A stretch of 64,000 nucleotides of DNA from NCBI GenBank assembly GCA_019843655.1, contig JACDQD010000003.1, positions 9,550,925 through 9,614,924 on the forward strand. The letters run 5' to 3'. This stretch comes from Lethocerus indicus. Its lineage: Eukaryota > Arthropoda > Insecta > Hemiptera > Belostomatidae. Shown here piece after piece: positions 1-12,663 of the stretch. Position 1 is the stretch's first letter. Each line of letters starts with the position of its first letter. The translations under genes and the position numbers were made by a program. Below the pieces are notes generated by a model. The model was not told the DNA's origin and made no database searches. It saw only the letters and a list, made by a program, of their open reading frames with translations.

Positions 1-3000
1 TGTACGAACTGGCATTTAATTAATTAAAAATGAAAATTATTCGATCAATGGGCTAATGACTGCCGTTACAAATGTATCCCCTCAGAGAGAAACGTCTTGG
101 ATTAATAATAAATGTATTGTCTGGTACGTGGACAGTAAGTGGGACATTTCTTGGACTTTAGCGGAATTGCGGCTGGGCTGTATCTACAAGATAAAACAAG
201 GATATATTGTCCGGGCGGGGAGAGGGGACAGAAACCGCGGAGCAATAATGGAAATGGACCTCGCGCCCTTTAATATAATTACGGTTCTAGTCGTAACTCA
301 TTTTGAAGATACCGGATCGTATTTCATTGCCAACAGTGTTTTAACGGGGCCATCGATCCCACCCGGGTTGCCTGCCTCCCTCCGCCCCAACAGAACGGGA
401 GAGAACAGACGATTATTCTTCGGCTCTACCCGTAAATGATAATGTAAAACTGTTGAAAGGAGTCCCTTCCTTGGATGGATGGAACTAGGTATGAGTAATA
501 GGGAGTTCGGGTAGGAGTAAGCAGTCCGCGTGAAGGAGTAATTATGTATAGCACTAAGTTTCTGACTGACAAATAATCGACTAAATTTAGATTTTATTAG
601 CAACTACCTTAACCTATAAAATCCATTCTAAAAGTTCTCTCTAATATTCTAAATTCTGAAATCATTACTGTATATATAAAGAAAACACTGAAATTCTGTT
701 TCCTTACTGCTTACACTTATTGTGCATGGAGTTATTCCAAACTATTTAGTAAAAAAGGTATACCGTAATTTCAACTTACCTTAACTAGAAGCTACGGTTA
801 GGTTGTTGTATGTTAAATATTATTCGCCTTAATTATGTGTGCGTTTGTTTGATTCTGTCCGTTCGATCTGGCAATACGCGTATACTTCCGAAGCGATTTC
901 AATAGTCATGTGAACGTCCCACATCGGGCGTCAAATTCCATCCTCTATCCCCCGATCCTGAGAGGAAAATTGCTGGCGCTGGGCGTCCCACTCGTGTCAT
1001 ACGATACGCCGCGATTTAAATCCTATACCCGCGCAGTTTTCTTTGAGAATTTCCTCTAACCTCTGTTCCATCCCATATACTTCACAACGCCCAATCCTTT
1101 TCCCACTACTCCAGTTACGATTCGAGAAACCGTGATTTCTCCTACTGGTTCTGGAAAGATATTGAAGATATATTGGCGGTATTTATAAAATATTTATAAT
1201 AACTAGAATGGTTAATTATATTTGATTTCACGGACATGTATTCATTTAAAAGAGCAGTTCACCGATCACCAATTTGTGTAAGCAAATATCAATTTGCAAC
1301 GTGATGTTTTTATACAGAAAGGTGTATGAAAACATTCGAGTATCCATAACCCATTGATAAGTAATTTGTTGACCCCTTGGAAAAATACTGACGTCGACAC
1401 TGATGGGAAAATGTTCATGTTTTCATTATTGTTTTTGAACTGTTCTGATTTTCCAGTGGTAAATTTGAAATATTGATTCTGCCAAATAAAATTTATTACA
1501 ATTTTGCCAATAGTAATTGTGTCTACCCAATAATATGCCATGTTGGATTAATTACATACAAATAACGAGACAAATATCATAATAATTTCTTGCTGTAACA
1601 AACTATCAATAAAATGAAATTCCGCGCTGTTTCTACTAATTATCATCAGCTCGATTACCACACTGTTAATTAAGGTTGTGGTTATTAAATAATAGGGATA
1701 AGCTATTTGATATTAGGTACTATCCATTGTAAGTTATTGTTACTTTCCCTTTTCGTATAGGGTGAAAGTTTTAATTAGATTAATTAAACCGAGGTTTAGT
1801 CCACACACCGGCCCTAGGGCCGACTAAGCCTCCATTCGGGATTCGGCGGTCCCATTGTTGAACTAGGTCAATAATCAACTTGTCGCCCTCGTCATTGTTA
1901 TCATTAATATTGTCAGCTCCGTCATTATCTTTCCAGCCTCAATTAGGGTGGTTTTTTGTCGCTTTTGTTTTTTGTATCCAACCTTCTGAAAGGTTATACC
2001 GAACCTTGTAATAACAGTGCCCCACTTGCGTCTTAGGGCACCGGGATGGTGCGTCCAAGGACTGCCGATAGAATCCACTTTCCATTAATTACAACTTCTC
2101 ATTTGGATATATTCAAGTCGTTTTGTATTAATAACCCCGACATCCAGATTTATTATTTTTTTCAATTTGTACTATTATTGTTCTACTATGAATTGTAAAG
2201 ATTAAATATAATGGCGTGGTATTGTTTTTACTAATTTTTAATTTTTCGTGACATGAAGTAGGGATAGAATTGGGGTTTTGCAAATTGTTATCAGTGGCGG
2301 CAGGTTTGTGGGTGGCTCGTTCCCCTTTCTGTCGGGGGGCTTATCAGTGGCCGGCCTTGTTATGCGGGTTGTCCACGTCTTCCTGTTGACCCTGGGGTCT
2401 GTTCCTTTTCCCTTTATTCCTCCCCGTTAACCGCTGATTTATAGGACCTTCCACCCCTCAGTCCGTCCTCCCCCCGCTTACGTAAAGCCCAACCGTTTTC
2501 CGTCTCATTGTTTTACGGCCAGACATCCCGTCCTGTCCCTACAGCTATATTCTAGGATTTAACGTCGCCGAAGGGGACAGTATATTTCTGCCCAAACTAT
2601 ATTTTTCTGTCCGGATCCCACTTTACCGAATCGTTATGTTACAAATTATTTGTTGCGGTAAATTTTGACGGACGATAATATTTCAACTGATTGAACGAAT
2701 AGAACTTATTAACTGCGGGCGTCCGGACGCACGGCTCTTTGACTCCGACGCGGAATTTGAATTTATGATACACTCGGGCCGCCGTTTCGTGTTTAATAAA
2801 TATTCCCGGCTACCGTGTTTCTTGTGGGCCTCGTTTTATTGATTGGATTTTGGGGAAGATTGAATTTTGTATTCGTCCGGATTTTCTGATGAATCGATTT
2901 CTCTTGTTTTGCCCGCAGCTATAAATTTCACACCGCCAAAATATATTGCACGTCCGCAGTGGCTTGAACGAGTTGACGCATTCGTCTATTCAATTGACTG

Positions 3001-3315
3001 AAAATGATCTAGAGGTTATGTATATATTAATTATATTTTTCAAAGCAAATTTGGCTTTTTGGTTATTTCTGTACCTTAGTAGTTGATGGATTGGTGCTTA
3101 TACGAATGAAATTAATTCGGGGCGCGTAAGATTTATACGCTTACAATTTATTGGTATGTCGACTCCATTTAGACTGGCTTTCACGGGTTTTGTTAAGAGG
3201 GGACTCCTTTCTTAAAAGTGATCGGAGATTGCCACAACAGGATTTGTAATAACTTATACAATTGCCGGCTTTGTTAAAAAGGCCCGAGGGCTCATCGAGT
3301 TGAGACCACTACAGT
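1..3315. other. Non-coding DNA, no gene recognised
   Basis: This is AT-rich DNA with GC-richer pockets near 190-440, 890-1010, 2280-2530 and 2700-2850. An open frame of 127 codons (56-439, plus strand) crosses one of these pockets. It shows no domain, signal peptide or biased composition that I recognise, and an opposing frame overlaps it, so I treat it as chance. The 10-mer TATCAGTGGC occurs twice 53 bp apart (2289-2298 and 2342-2351), each time running into a GC-rich segment. No RNA gene or convincing splice-bounded exon was seen. Function is unknown; intron, intergenic spacer or regulatory DNA are all possible. Confidence 0.6.
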
Positions 3316-3643
3316 GTTTTTCCTCCCTCTTCCCTTACGTTTTTCCCTCTCGGCGTCTCTTTCTCTCTCTCTCTTCCCCCCTCTCTTTCGAGTGAAATCC
3401 TCTTAGGCGAACGGGCCGACAAAAGAGATTACTTGAAACAAAGACTAGGGGGATGCCCGTAGTAAAGGGAAATGCGTTCATATAGGGGTAAAAAAGTGGA
3501 CCGGGATTAATTTATATTCAAACAATAAACTGGAGGACGAATCCGAACGGCGGGAAGAAAAGATTTATATTGGGAAAAAGAGGGAAGAGAGTATTATAGA
3601 TTATTAAAGAGTTGTGGGGAGAGAGAGAGAGTGAGTGGGGGTG
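3316..3643. repeat. Pyrimidine tract followed by purine tract
   Basis: Positions 3316-3388 are almost pure pyrimidine, ending in a clean CT-rich run at 3356-3388. About 165 bp later, 3554-3643 is purine-rich and ends in a (GA)n run near 3616-3636. Because one tract is CT and the other GA on the same strand, they are partly complementary and could pair as arms of a loose inverted repeat. Simple-sequence expansion explains each tract. In insects GA-rich DNA can bind GAGA-type factors, but nothing in the sequence proves that here. Confidence 0.6.
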
Positions 3644-6201
3644 AATGTCAGGACGTTTTAAAGGTATATCATTATGAGAAGAGGTCCAACAAAAGGCGGT
3701 GTTAAATTACCCTTCCGTCATGTAGCCCCTTCTTCAGTTGGGGCCCGCCTTTCTATCCGTCTCCCGCGGTCTTTTGTGGCCTCTCCGCTATCTTCTCTCA
3801 TTCTTCCCGCAGCTCGGCCCCACTCCCCAGACCTCAGCCGTGTTTATGGGAATTAGCCCCTCTTGACACCGCCCGCTCGCCCTCCTTTACTATTTCCTCA
3901 TCTCACCCGGACCACAATTAGTCACAGTGCTGTTGATTTTTCTTCTCAGTCAAATTTCCTAAGCCCGCCTTTTGCATAAATATGAGCCGAATAAACGGGC
4001 ATTAACAAATAACGACTTTCTCTCTCATGCAATATTTATTCAGAGCTTACCAGGAGGCCATGTTGATTGAAATTTAAACTGGGCTAATCACAAATGAAGA
4101 ACACCTTTTAAGATCATATTAATATGCAAAGGTCCATAATAAATTCTAATACAATAAATGTATGTAAGGAAGATACAATTGAATTACTATTTTCCGTTGC
4201 GTTAATATGAATTTGGAACCGGTCCGTTTTTCCTGTAATTTGTCAGGATTCATGACAGTGTAAAGAACATTTACGGGAATGTACATTAAAATATTTGTGC
4301 ATGTTTTCTATGATAACGCTTTAAATCGTTTCACTTATTTCCGCTCTATAAATCACTATTGCATTTTCGATTCTAAACGTCCAAGCTATTGGACGGAATA
4401 TTAAACGGACAATTATCTCCGAATCGCTCATCTCATCAGTTAATAGGGTCAATAAAATATTCTAAATTCTCAATTTAGAATTCACCTCTTCCTACAGTGC
4501 CTGTATTATTAATATTGTTAAATTTGTAAAATACAAATGCTTATTATTGATAATCGTTAACAACAAATATTGTTTTTTTACCTTATTAAAAATTCTGCTT
4601 TTTTGGCGTTTTGTTTCTTCGTCTTTCTTATTTTCTCCTTCTGAAACAGCGCTATAAGACATTCTTTGGTTCGGTAAAAAACGGCGTCCGCGCACCTGGA
4701 GCGAAACGAATGTGTAATTATGCAAAAATAATATATTTAAGGTGTCGGGAACGGCTATCTAAATAATGCGATTACGCAAATTACATCGTGTCCGAGCGAT
4801 CGCGATATTGCCCAATGGATCGGTCCGAATGTTCCGATTTAATATGGCGCACAGTGGTCCTGAAAGGGAGGAGGGCCTGACAAAGGCGACCCGTTGATAA
4901 TATCTCGGATTATCTCGACGGTTTATTAAAATATTGTATAATTACACGCTCGGGAATTGTACACCCCGTCGATAACCATCGGCGTCACAGGCGATACTCT
5001 TCTGTGGGGTCGAACCGGAAAATCTTAATTAGTTTTCGGTTGTCCAGTTGTGGTTAAAGCGAACGCTTTCGGCCACCGGTATTTTCATTGTAAGTGCAAT
5101 TATGTTCATTTTAGTTACCTTAGAATAAAGATTACAAAAATAATCCGATTGAAACCGTCTACTGATACAATTTTGATTTATGCCGATATCGTTTAAAAAA
5201 AAAGTTGTTATTGTAGCGAAAAATTCGAGTCTTCCCTAGTATATTTTATAAAATGGCAATTTGAGAACGGTGCGAAATTTCCCGCTGCATTGGCATTGAC
5301 CGCCCGCCTATATAACCAGGCTCTCGGCCAGAGATAAGGGAAGGTTCCAGCGAGACAACTGGGGAAGGGAAAGTAGAATATATATCGGAGGGTCCTCTTC
5401 TTGTCGCTGGGCGGTGTCGTTATCTTCGGGCTCCATTACAATCCCCGGTACAAAGAAGACGGATTGTCGCCCTGACAACTCGTAAATCAGTTAACTCTTG
5501 AACCCCTCAACCTGCAGACACACTTAATCCACTGATGAAAACCTTATTAGTATCAAAAGCATCAAAAAATAGTAATATTCCGTTCATTTTTTTCTGTTTT
5601 CAATTTCAACTTATTACATCTAGGCGCAAATGTGACTTAAATAATATATTCGTAATAAAGACTCGATTATTCCATTGATATCTATTTGTATACTTTGCTA
5701 CATTTATAATATTATGTTTTTTGCAGAGATATAAAAATGTATCTCATGTAGTCGTAACATTTTAATTTAAGAGGGCGTTTTAGGAGGTCCACGTGGGTTT
5801 CAAATACCATCGCTTTTGCAATCTTCTGTCTCCGCTCGATGATTCGGTGCTTTGCTAGACCGGTTCGGTAGCATTCCGCCGGTAAATTAGGGAAGGCACC
5901 TACGCGCGTGTCGATGGCGATAAAGCACCCTGTCCGCACAGTCAACGGAGACGGATGACCGTAAGGGCGATCATCAAATACAGTAGGAATGTTTCTTGTA
6001 AACAACCTTACCGTGACTTAGATGTCACATTAGGACGGTTTCTTGCTACTTCTCGTTGAAATCCTTCGGTTGCATACAGGAATGGGATGCTGCGTTGTGG
6101 TAGCGTGAAACGGAGAAGCGCGTCTTCGGTAGAGTAATTGGCCGGCGGGGCAGCCCCGAATCCGTTTCCATTCGTATTAGCATACGCTCCAGGTATTCTT
6201 A

Positions 6202-6204
<3 letters not shown>
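3644..6204. other. Non-coding DNA, no gene recognised
   Basis: AT-rich DNA with short CpG-bearing stretches around 4790-5050 and 5270-5470. The open frames at 4492-4725 and 5712-6005 (both minus) have no recognisable domain and no gene-like context. A RUNX-type heptamer, TGTGGTT, lies at 5049-5055, but single copies of a 7-mer are expected by chance in a window this size. No RNA gene seen. Confidence 0.55.

Positions 6205-6236
<32 letters not shown>
6205..6236 (+). repeat. (TC)16 microsatellite
   Basis: A perfect run of sixteen TC units, with more pyrimidines (CCCCTCTCC) on its right. On the other strand it reads (GA)16. Such runs are length-polymorphic. No gene is associated with it. Confidence 0.97.
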
Positions 6237-6238
<2 letters not shown>

Positions 6239-6761
6239 CTCTCCTGAAAACCCCCAAATTACCCCGACACGAAATTACGATTGTTAGACTCGCACACCGA
6301 GGCACAGGTACACACTCACGGATGGCACATTCACACGCACACTCACGTTCGGCAGTCCTCTATTAATTTTGGCCCCGGGCGCGCTGTACACAAAAACGGG
6401 ATCGGGTCCGGCCCCCGTTTTTTTTTTTATTTTGTTCTTTTTTCTTGGTTTTTGAGGCCTAAATTTCATTTAATGGCCGAATTACTGGGCCCGAATTCCG
6501 GGGCGGGAGCACTTTTCGCCCAGCCCCCCCCCTCCCGCAAAACGTTTTAAAAGTTTCCTTACGAAACTCGTCGCCAATTTATTCGCCCCGTTCTGCACTC
6601 GAAAAGTAGAATTGTTTCAACAGAATACACCATGTTCTCCATTTTCCAATCGTATTTTTCGGTCAAATTAATCGAAGTACGTGTTTAATGTTGTGGAAAA
6701 CTTATAAAATTGGCAACTACAATCACTTTAATTCGATTTAAAACTTACTGCATTTATTATG

Positions 6762-6766
<5 letters not shown>
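6237..6766. other. Non-coding DNA with homopolymer runs
   Basis: Holds a CA/TG-rich patch (about 6300-6345), a T11 run (6418-6428) and a C-rich stretch around 6522-6534. The open frames here (6281-6550 plus and 6284-6469 minus) overlap each other and run through low-complexity sequence, so neither is a credible gene. Confidence 0.6.

Positions 6767-6806
<40 letters not shown>
6767..6806. repeat. (TA)20 microsatellite
   Basis: Forty bases of perfect TA repeat. A 121-codon frame (6710-7075, plus) translates straight through it as an alternating Tyr-Ile run and is an artefact of the repeat. The right flank carries TGCCA (6811-6815) and GAATTT (6818-6823), which recur beside the (TA)20 run at 58487-58526. 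The run may therefore belong to a dispersed repeat rather than being a purely local expansion. Confidence 0.97.
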
Positions 6807-6811
<5 letters not shown>

Positions 6812-9191
6812 GCCAGAGAATTTATTAAAGCCAGTAAGAGAGGAAGAAGCTTGGCACATTTCAAAAAATATTCCAACATCTCGGCTTCTTCAATGAAACG
6901 TGTTACAGCAAATTCTTTTTCATTTACGCGAAGCTTTAATCTGGTTGAAGGCGCAGTGGGTGGGCCTCATAAGAAACGTTCACTTCATCACGCTTCCCTG
7001 TTTAGTATCTTTCTCTCTGGAGCAGCTCCAGCTCCCCAACTGACTTGTTTCGAACAGTTGTTCCTGCATTATTAAAAGCCATGCGTCATACTCAATAATC
7101 TATCCTATGGGCTGTCCAAAATCCCCTCCTCGACGGATTTTTCTACTTTTTGTAACGTACTAAGGCAGTTGTTACGAGCTATTGTTTCACTGAACTCATG
7201 CACACACACATAAAGGTACAAATTGTAAATAGAGTCTTGTCAGTTTTCACCATAGTTATGAATCCGCGTAGTGGTTATTTCTATCAGTTATAGTATTCAA
7301 TATAATTTAAATCTAACTAGAACAAATAACCTATTAGTTGGAGATGTTTTAAAAATATGGAGTATCATTTAGTCCATATAACGCACGATTTTAAAATTAT
7401 AAATTGATTTTTGAACCCGCTCACTCTCCCATAATGTAAGGTTACACGATCCAGATGACGTTTAGGGTTGCGTTACATTTTTGGTTCATATGGTCGGTCA
7501 ATATCAATTTTTTGTTGCGACTAAACCCCACCGGGTATTTTTACCTGTTCTGACAAAGCTAGTTAAGCTAGTTTTTATGACTCCTTAAATGGTGTCCGGT
7601 GGCTCGGTGGACGTTAATTGACTTTTGAAGTTCATATAGCTGTTCTATGAATTTCCAGGCTCGATATGAACGAGGCCAAGAGCCAATAAGTGAGACTCGG
7701 CGAATGCGTAGTAAGGTAGTAGTGATTAGAAAGCAGTAATTACAGACAATATTGAACACACTATAATACTTATTTGGAGTGGGCGGAGCGATTAAAAGGC
7801 TTGGGCTTAAAACCCGTACAATATATGGGTTGGGTACATTGCTAAAGACATTATTACTTTTGCCCTTTAGTAAGTGAAAACGAGGAATGTTAAACAATAA
7901 ATGAAAAATTGACTAACTGCATTCGGTGAATAAGTTTATTGCCCTTAATTTCAGTTGAGTGACCTAGGATGGGGTCGCGTGACAGTGGCCTTTGTTAAAA
8001 ATACTATAATATTTCATATTAATATTAATCCGATATTTAGATTATATTTAATACAGATATCATTCTTCATCTGTTGCGAATATTCATAACCATTAAAGAG
8101 ATATCTATATTTTATAAATGTCTCTTGCCTCATAAATATAAGGGACTCGTGTTGCCCGAATAGCATTGGCTGTTTCAGGTGACTTCCAGGCTTTTTCCAG
8201 TAGTTTTCTGAAAGGTTTAGAGAAAATCCAATCTACGGGTAGATTTTTTTGCTCCCGGCTACTAATTAAGGCTGCAGGAAATAACATTGGGCTGACTCGG
8301 CAACCTTGAGAAAAAAACGGTGCCAACCGAACTGACCTAGGAGAGACTCGGGCGGTTACCAAATTCTCCAGCGTCATCCGTCCGCCAATCTCGCCGCTGA
8401 GCAAGGAATTCTTGCGATTGGTCCCGTTGATTGAACAACAGTCGAGTCAACAACAACAAAAAAGCACCGAGTTTCCCCCCACGAGTAAGGTTCCGATTGA
8501 CTCTTGAGTCGGGTTGGACGGAAAAAAAGAAACGTTGGGGCGGCAGCGAAAATATGCCGAACTAGCTGGTGTCCATTGTAATTTTCCCATGGCCAGTCAG
8601 CGACTTATACCGCCGTGTAATAGCGCTGTTCGCGACATTGTACACGTATGAAACCCTCCCCGGCTATTTTGTTCCGGCTGGATGTTGAGTCTCCAGTTCT
8701 TATCCGCTCACGTATATCGCGACAGGCTCGTAAGAATATTTGAACGTCTAATACACAATACGGATAGACAATATCAGAGCCTGACAACTGCAAAGCCGAA
8801 AAACACAAATATCTTCAATGCAATGATTATTGAAATACACAAAAAAGTAACACAACTCCCTTTTGAGTAAAAGAAGGCCAGAGATAACTTGAATTTAATT
8901 TAAAACTGAATCCAACAATACCCCACCGAAGTTGGAACATGATATATTCCTTATGATTATATACTACTACTACCGTATGTATACGCGGTGCATATTCTAT
9001 TACGTCCATTAATCAGTATTAAAATGCGCTTCGAGTAGAATACGGGTAGCCCTTGAAATGGGCGCTTTGTTTCTATTCCGAAGATGGAAGGAGCCGAATT
9101 ATCTTCCCTGTCGTTTAATTGCCGCCAGAAGGGCTCCGCTGTCGCCATAAAAATACCGTCCCGTATTCCGTCCAATATCAATACCCGAAGG
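6807..9191. other. Non-coding DNA, no gene recognised
   Basis: AT-rich DNA with GC-richer pockets near 8140-8560 and 9040-9180. Short open frames occur on both strands (for example 7568-7897 and 8105-8404, minus). None shows a recognisable domain, transmembrane helix or repeat structure. The pocket at 9090-9180 mixes CpGs with homeodomain-type cores (TTTAATTG, CCATAAAA). It could be a regulatory element, but those cores are common in AT-rich DNA. Confidence 0.5.
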
Positions 9192-9247
9192 CCCTCCCTC
9201 TCATTCTCTCTCTCTCCTTCTTTCTCCCTCTCTTTCTTTCTCCCTTT
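9192..9247 (+). repeat. Interrupted CT-rich tract
   Basis: Almost uninterrupted pyrimidines built from TCTC, CCCTC and CTTTC blocks, following a CpG-bearing segment. Simple sequence; no gene. The run of Ser/Leu/Phe codons in the frame at 9084-9278 is produced by this tract. Confidence 0.85.
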
Positions 9248-12200
9248 GGCGGTCTATATTAGTATGCAGATTGGATAAAAAATAAATACGAAACCGCTCC
9301 GAGGAGTCAATCAATAAACATGTCGGCCCCTGTCCGCTTTTCAAATTGATTATTACTGTCTTTTAATTATAATCCGTTTCTTGAATCAATCCTACCCGTT
9401 TTCCCTGCCTCGTTCCTTTGTGTATCGAACGGCCTCCAGAAAATTATTATATATTAAACTTTGATATCGTCCCGTATTTCCAAAATTGTCCCCTTTAAAT
9501 AAAATGAGGCGTTCGAATAATCGAATTTATAATTTGTTATTGAACCTAACGTGCATGCCGTACAGTAAACGCGGTAAAATAATTGCGGTCGCCTCATATT
9601 AAAATTCCGACAAAAAAGTAGGAATTTCAATTGTTTTTGTCCCCCTCGGAGCTTTATTTATCAACAGAACGGTGTGATCAAAATTACATTTTCTGTAACT
9701 ACACTTTCGTATCTATAAATAAGCGTATTTCCATTATTACTTTTACAATTCAATGTGCGAAAAGGCACAACTTGAAATATCATACATTGCTTTCAATAGA
9801 TAACGCTTAGACAAAAAAATAGTCTAATCCCGATGGAAATTATTATTTTCCAGCTTGATATAGTAAAGTGAGTTTAAATAATAGAATAAATTAAAAAGTT
9901 AGTGTCAGTTAAGAGGGGTTATATTCCAAATAATTTATTTATACGTATATTAGCCCTGCTCTGGGATGCAATACCTTGAATATGCCCCACATTTAGCTTA
10001 AAGTAAAGAATCTTTTACGTTTTTAATGGTGGAGAATAAACCTTAGGCATTTTTAGGAAATCCCAATATTATTAAAAGAGCACTACGGAAACAGAAATGG
10101 AAAATTTTGAAAAAATTGGCCCCTTTGAGCGGCGTCCAATCAGCCCTTCATATAAATCGGCGAGATGGGGCGAATATTTATTTAGGGACACGAGCGGAAC
10201 GTCTCTATTTGCTCTTCCGATACATTTTTCTCCTGTCCTAATGATATGTAATTTTATGCGCTGTGATGTTTTCTTTTTTCTTTAAAAACCTTCTATTCCC
10301 CGCCATCGTAGTTCCTTTTATTTGAACCAATTAGACGGAATTAAGCCGAAGAATGGTTCGCAATTACGATGCCAATTTGACAACGCGGATATTTTCGGAA
10401 ATCGTTGTCGCAATAGCTATCATCATCTTGGCCGGCGTCGTGAAAATTCCTACTATCGAGGGGGGGCCAAACCTAATTGCGCCAATCGTTCCCGGTTCTT
10501 ATACGAATATTTCCTTACCTCCGACCCGTGGGATTATTTTCATAGAATAGTATAGGACGGTACAATTAAATAACGCCAACTCTATTCATACTCGGAATAA
10601 TTGGAATTTTTAATTGATAAAATGTTTGAACTCATTTTGAAAAACGTTTTGTTCTCTTAGTAATACGGTGGTAAAACAGTCTTAGTAGTACGGTGTTTCA
10701 ACAATATTTCGAATCTCAGATAAAACCCATATTATTGTAGTGTTAAACCCAGCTGGTTGTGAGAATTCTAAGTCGGCAATGGAGAAATACATCTCCGTCG
10801 TATTTTACATAAGTATTTGAAACATCGTGTTGTTGGAGTGTGCGGAAATAAATTGATCGATCTATTCTAGGGACGATTGGGGAATAGTTTTCTGTACGTT
10901 TTAATACTAACGTTTCTTCCGCGACAGCGAAGATAATGAGACATTTATAATTCAATCACTCTTCTTCAGTTACGCAATACTTATCTGTATGTTGGTCTCA
11001 CTCATCGGTGGGAGGGAATTTCATTGCCTCCCCTGGCCGTCATGCGTTAATGAAAACATACTTTAACGGGGACAGGAGAATTCGATTCGGAGGAATAATG
11101 AGTGGAGGAATTTAAATGAACCGTGGATAAAGTCTAAGGGAGTCACCCGTGGAATTTATTCCCATGCGAGGTGGGCGACCGTCGGAGATCGATCTCCGGT
11201 ACATGACAGGAATACTTGGAACGGAATTCCGCCGCGTCGAGCCACGTAGGGCAGGAAAGAAAAAAAATTTTCTTCACGTATTTAGGCGAAGACGTCTCAG
11301 GCCCCGGGCAAATTTCTAACCCCGAGTCGGATCCCTTTGAAAATTTAGAATTTATTTTCGCTCGCGTGACCGACGCCCAAAACGTTTTCACGTCCGGACG
11401 AACCACCGGTATTCTGGTCGCATTTCCAGGACCATCATGTCCAGAGATCCTATATATATCAAAGAAAAAAAGGAAAAAAACTATATTCAACCCTTTTCAC
11501 AGTCGGTAATTGATAACCGAACGTGTTCCAGTACAATGGGAATTGAGAAATCGCAGTAAAAGATCTGATAACGCGGGAAATATTATCCGGGCGCATTTGT
11601 AGCGGTAAATTTTATATGTGATGCAAAACAACCGTTAATCAGAATGTAAGTGCCAGTAGCGATGATAGTATCGACCACATACCTCGTTTATAACGTTCGA
11701 TTTGCTCAATTTTTTATTCTGTAAGTGACCTAAACTAAATGCGGTTAAAGTTATCTCGTGTGTCCATTTAAACCAATCGATCATAGCCCATTATCGATCA
11801 TACCTTAGGCTTCGCGGCGACTTTCGAGTCAACCATTATGAGTATTTCGTTATAACAAGCTGCCTGTAAGCCGTCATCAGGAATCGTAAAAGGGTTAAAC
11901 GAGAATTTTCTAGTCTCACTGGTTGACTGACGATTCTACTCAAATTGGCCGGAATCTGAAACTGATTTGGAAAAGGGTCAAATCAGGAGGAAAAAAATGA
12001 CGATGGTAATAATAATACTGTTCAGTGTTTCCATCGTGCGCCTTTCCTTTCTAGACTTTGTAAATAGGTCGTGTCATATTTTTATAAATTAATTACCAGA
12101 ACGAATGCTATTCGTTTCGCTAAATCCGCCAATATGAATGGTGTCTATTGCCCGAGCGTACAATGATTCGTTCGTTACCCCTGATGGATGGGGTTGGCGC

Positions 12201-12532
12201 CTCGAAAAGCGCCAGCGAGAGGGCGACCGATGAAAAACTGCCTAATTAGCGTTTGGGAAAGACTCACTCCCCGGGACACAGTTTTTCACAACCCAAGACA
12301 CATTCAGATTCCCCCTCTCTCTCCCTTTCTTTCTTCCCAATTTCAGTGCATTCACTGCGCGAATTTCGTGGATTTTTTTTAATTTTGTAAGCCGGCATTT
12401 TTCGCCACCTTGCCGCTCTCCCGTGCATTTCTCGGCGTTGGTTATCCTTGTTGTTGGCTCTCCTAATTAGCAGCCGACCCACCATTTTCCCTCAGGTGTT
12501 TTTGTCGTCGGCTCCGGGCTGTCGCGTGGGTT
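9248..12532. other. Non-coding DNA, no gene recognised
   Basis: AT-rich DNA. The GC-richer part at 11030-11420 contains complementary overlapping open frames (11143-11490 minus and 11216-11509 plus), typical of low stop density rather than a gene. A short perfect stem, TGGCGC/GCGCCA around an 8-nt loop, lies near 12195-12214. Nothing resembling a tRNA, transposase or retroelement was seen. Confidence 0.5.
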
Positions 12533-12663
12533 TATAAATACCAAGCCAGATTTGGGGACAAACAGAGTAACAAAGAGAAAACTCCTCGGTGAATTTTTAT
12601 CAATACATATTCAACATGTCTAAATTAGCAACAAAATTTATTTATCCTAATTCTACGGGTTAG
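12533..12663 (+). promoter_or_regulatory. Possible TATA promoter with 15-codon frame
   Basis: TATAAATA at 12533-12540 is followed 31 bp after its first T by a CA step (A at 12564) within AACAGAG, which is the usual TATA-to-start distance in insects. The context only partly fits the TCAGT initiator consensus. About 50 bases further on, an ATG at 12616 opens a 15-codon frame ending at TAG 12661-12663. This could be the start of a first exon whose donor I cannot identify, a tiny peptide, or chance. Promoter-like TATA words also occur near 16355, 25187 and 52581 without better support. Confidence 0.15.

Noticed and set aside
56..439. 127-codon open frame near the left end (plus)
   Set aside because: No recognisable domain, overlapped by an opposing frame, and it runs through a GC-richer pocket. 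A chance frame of this length is plausible when six frames of 64 kb are considered.
2289..2351. Doubled TATCAGTGGC as hAT-type terminal repeats
   Set aside because: The two copies are in direct, not inverted, orientation and only 53 bp apart, with no 8-bp target duplication seen.
6710..7075. 121-codon frame with a long Tyr-Ile repeat (plus)
   Set aside because: The repeat is translation of the (TA)20 microsatellite; the remainder matches no family I know.
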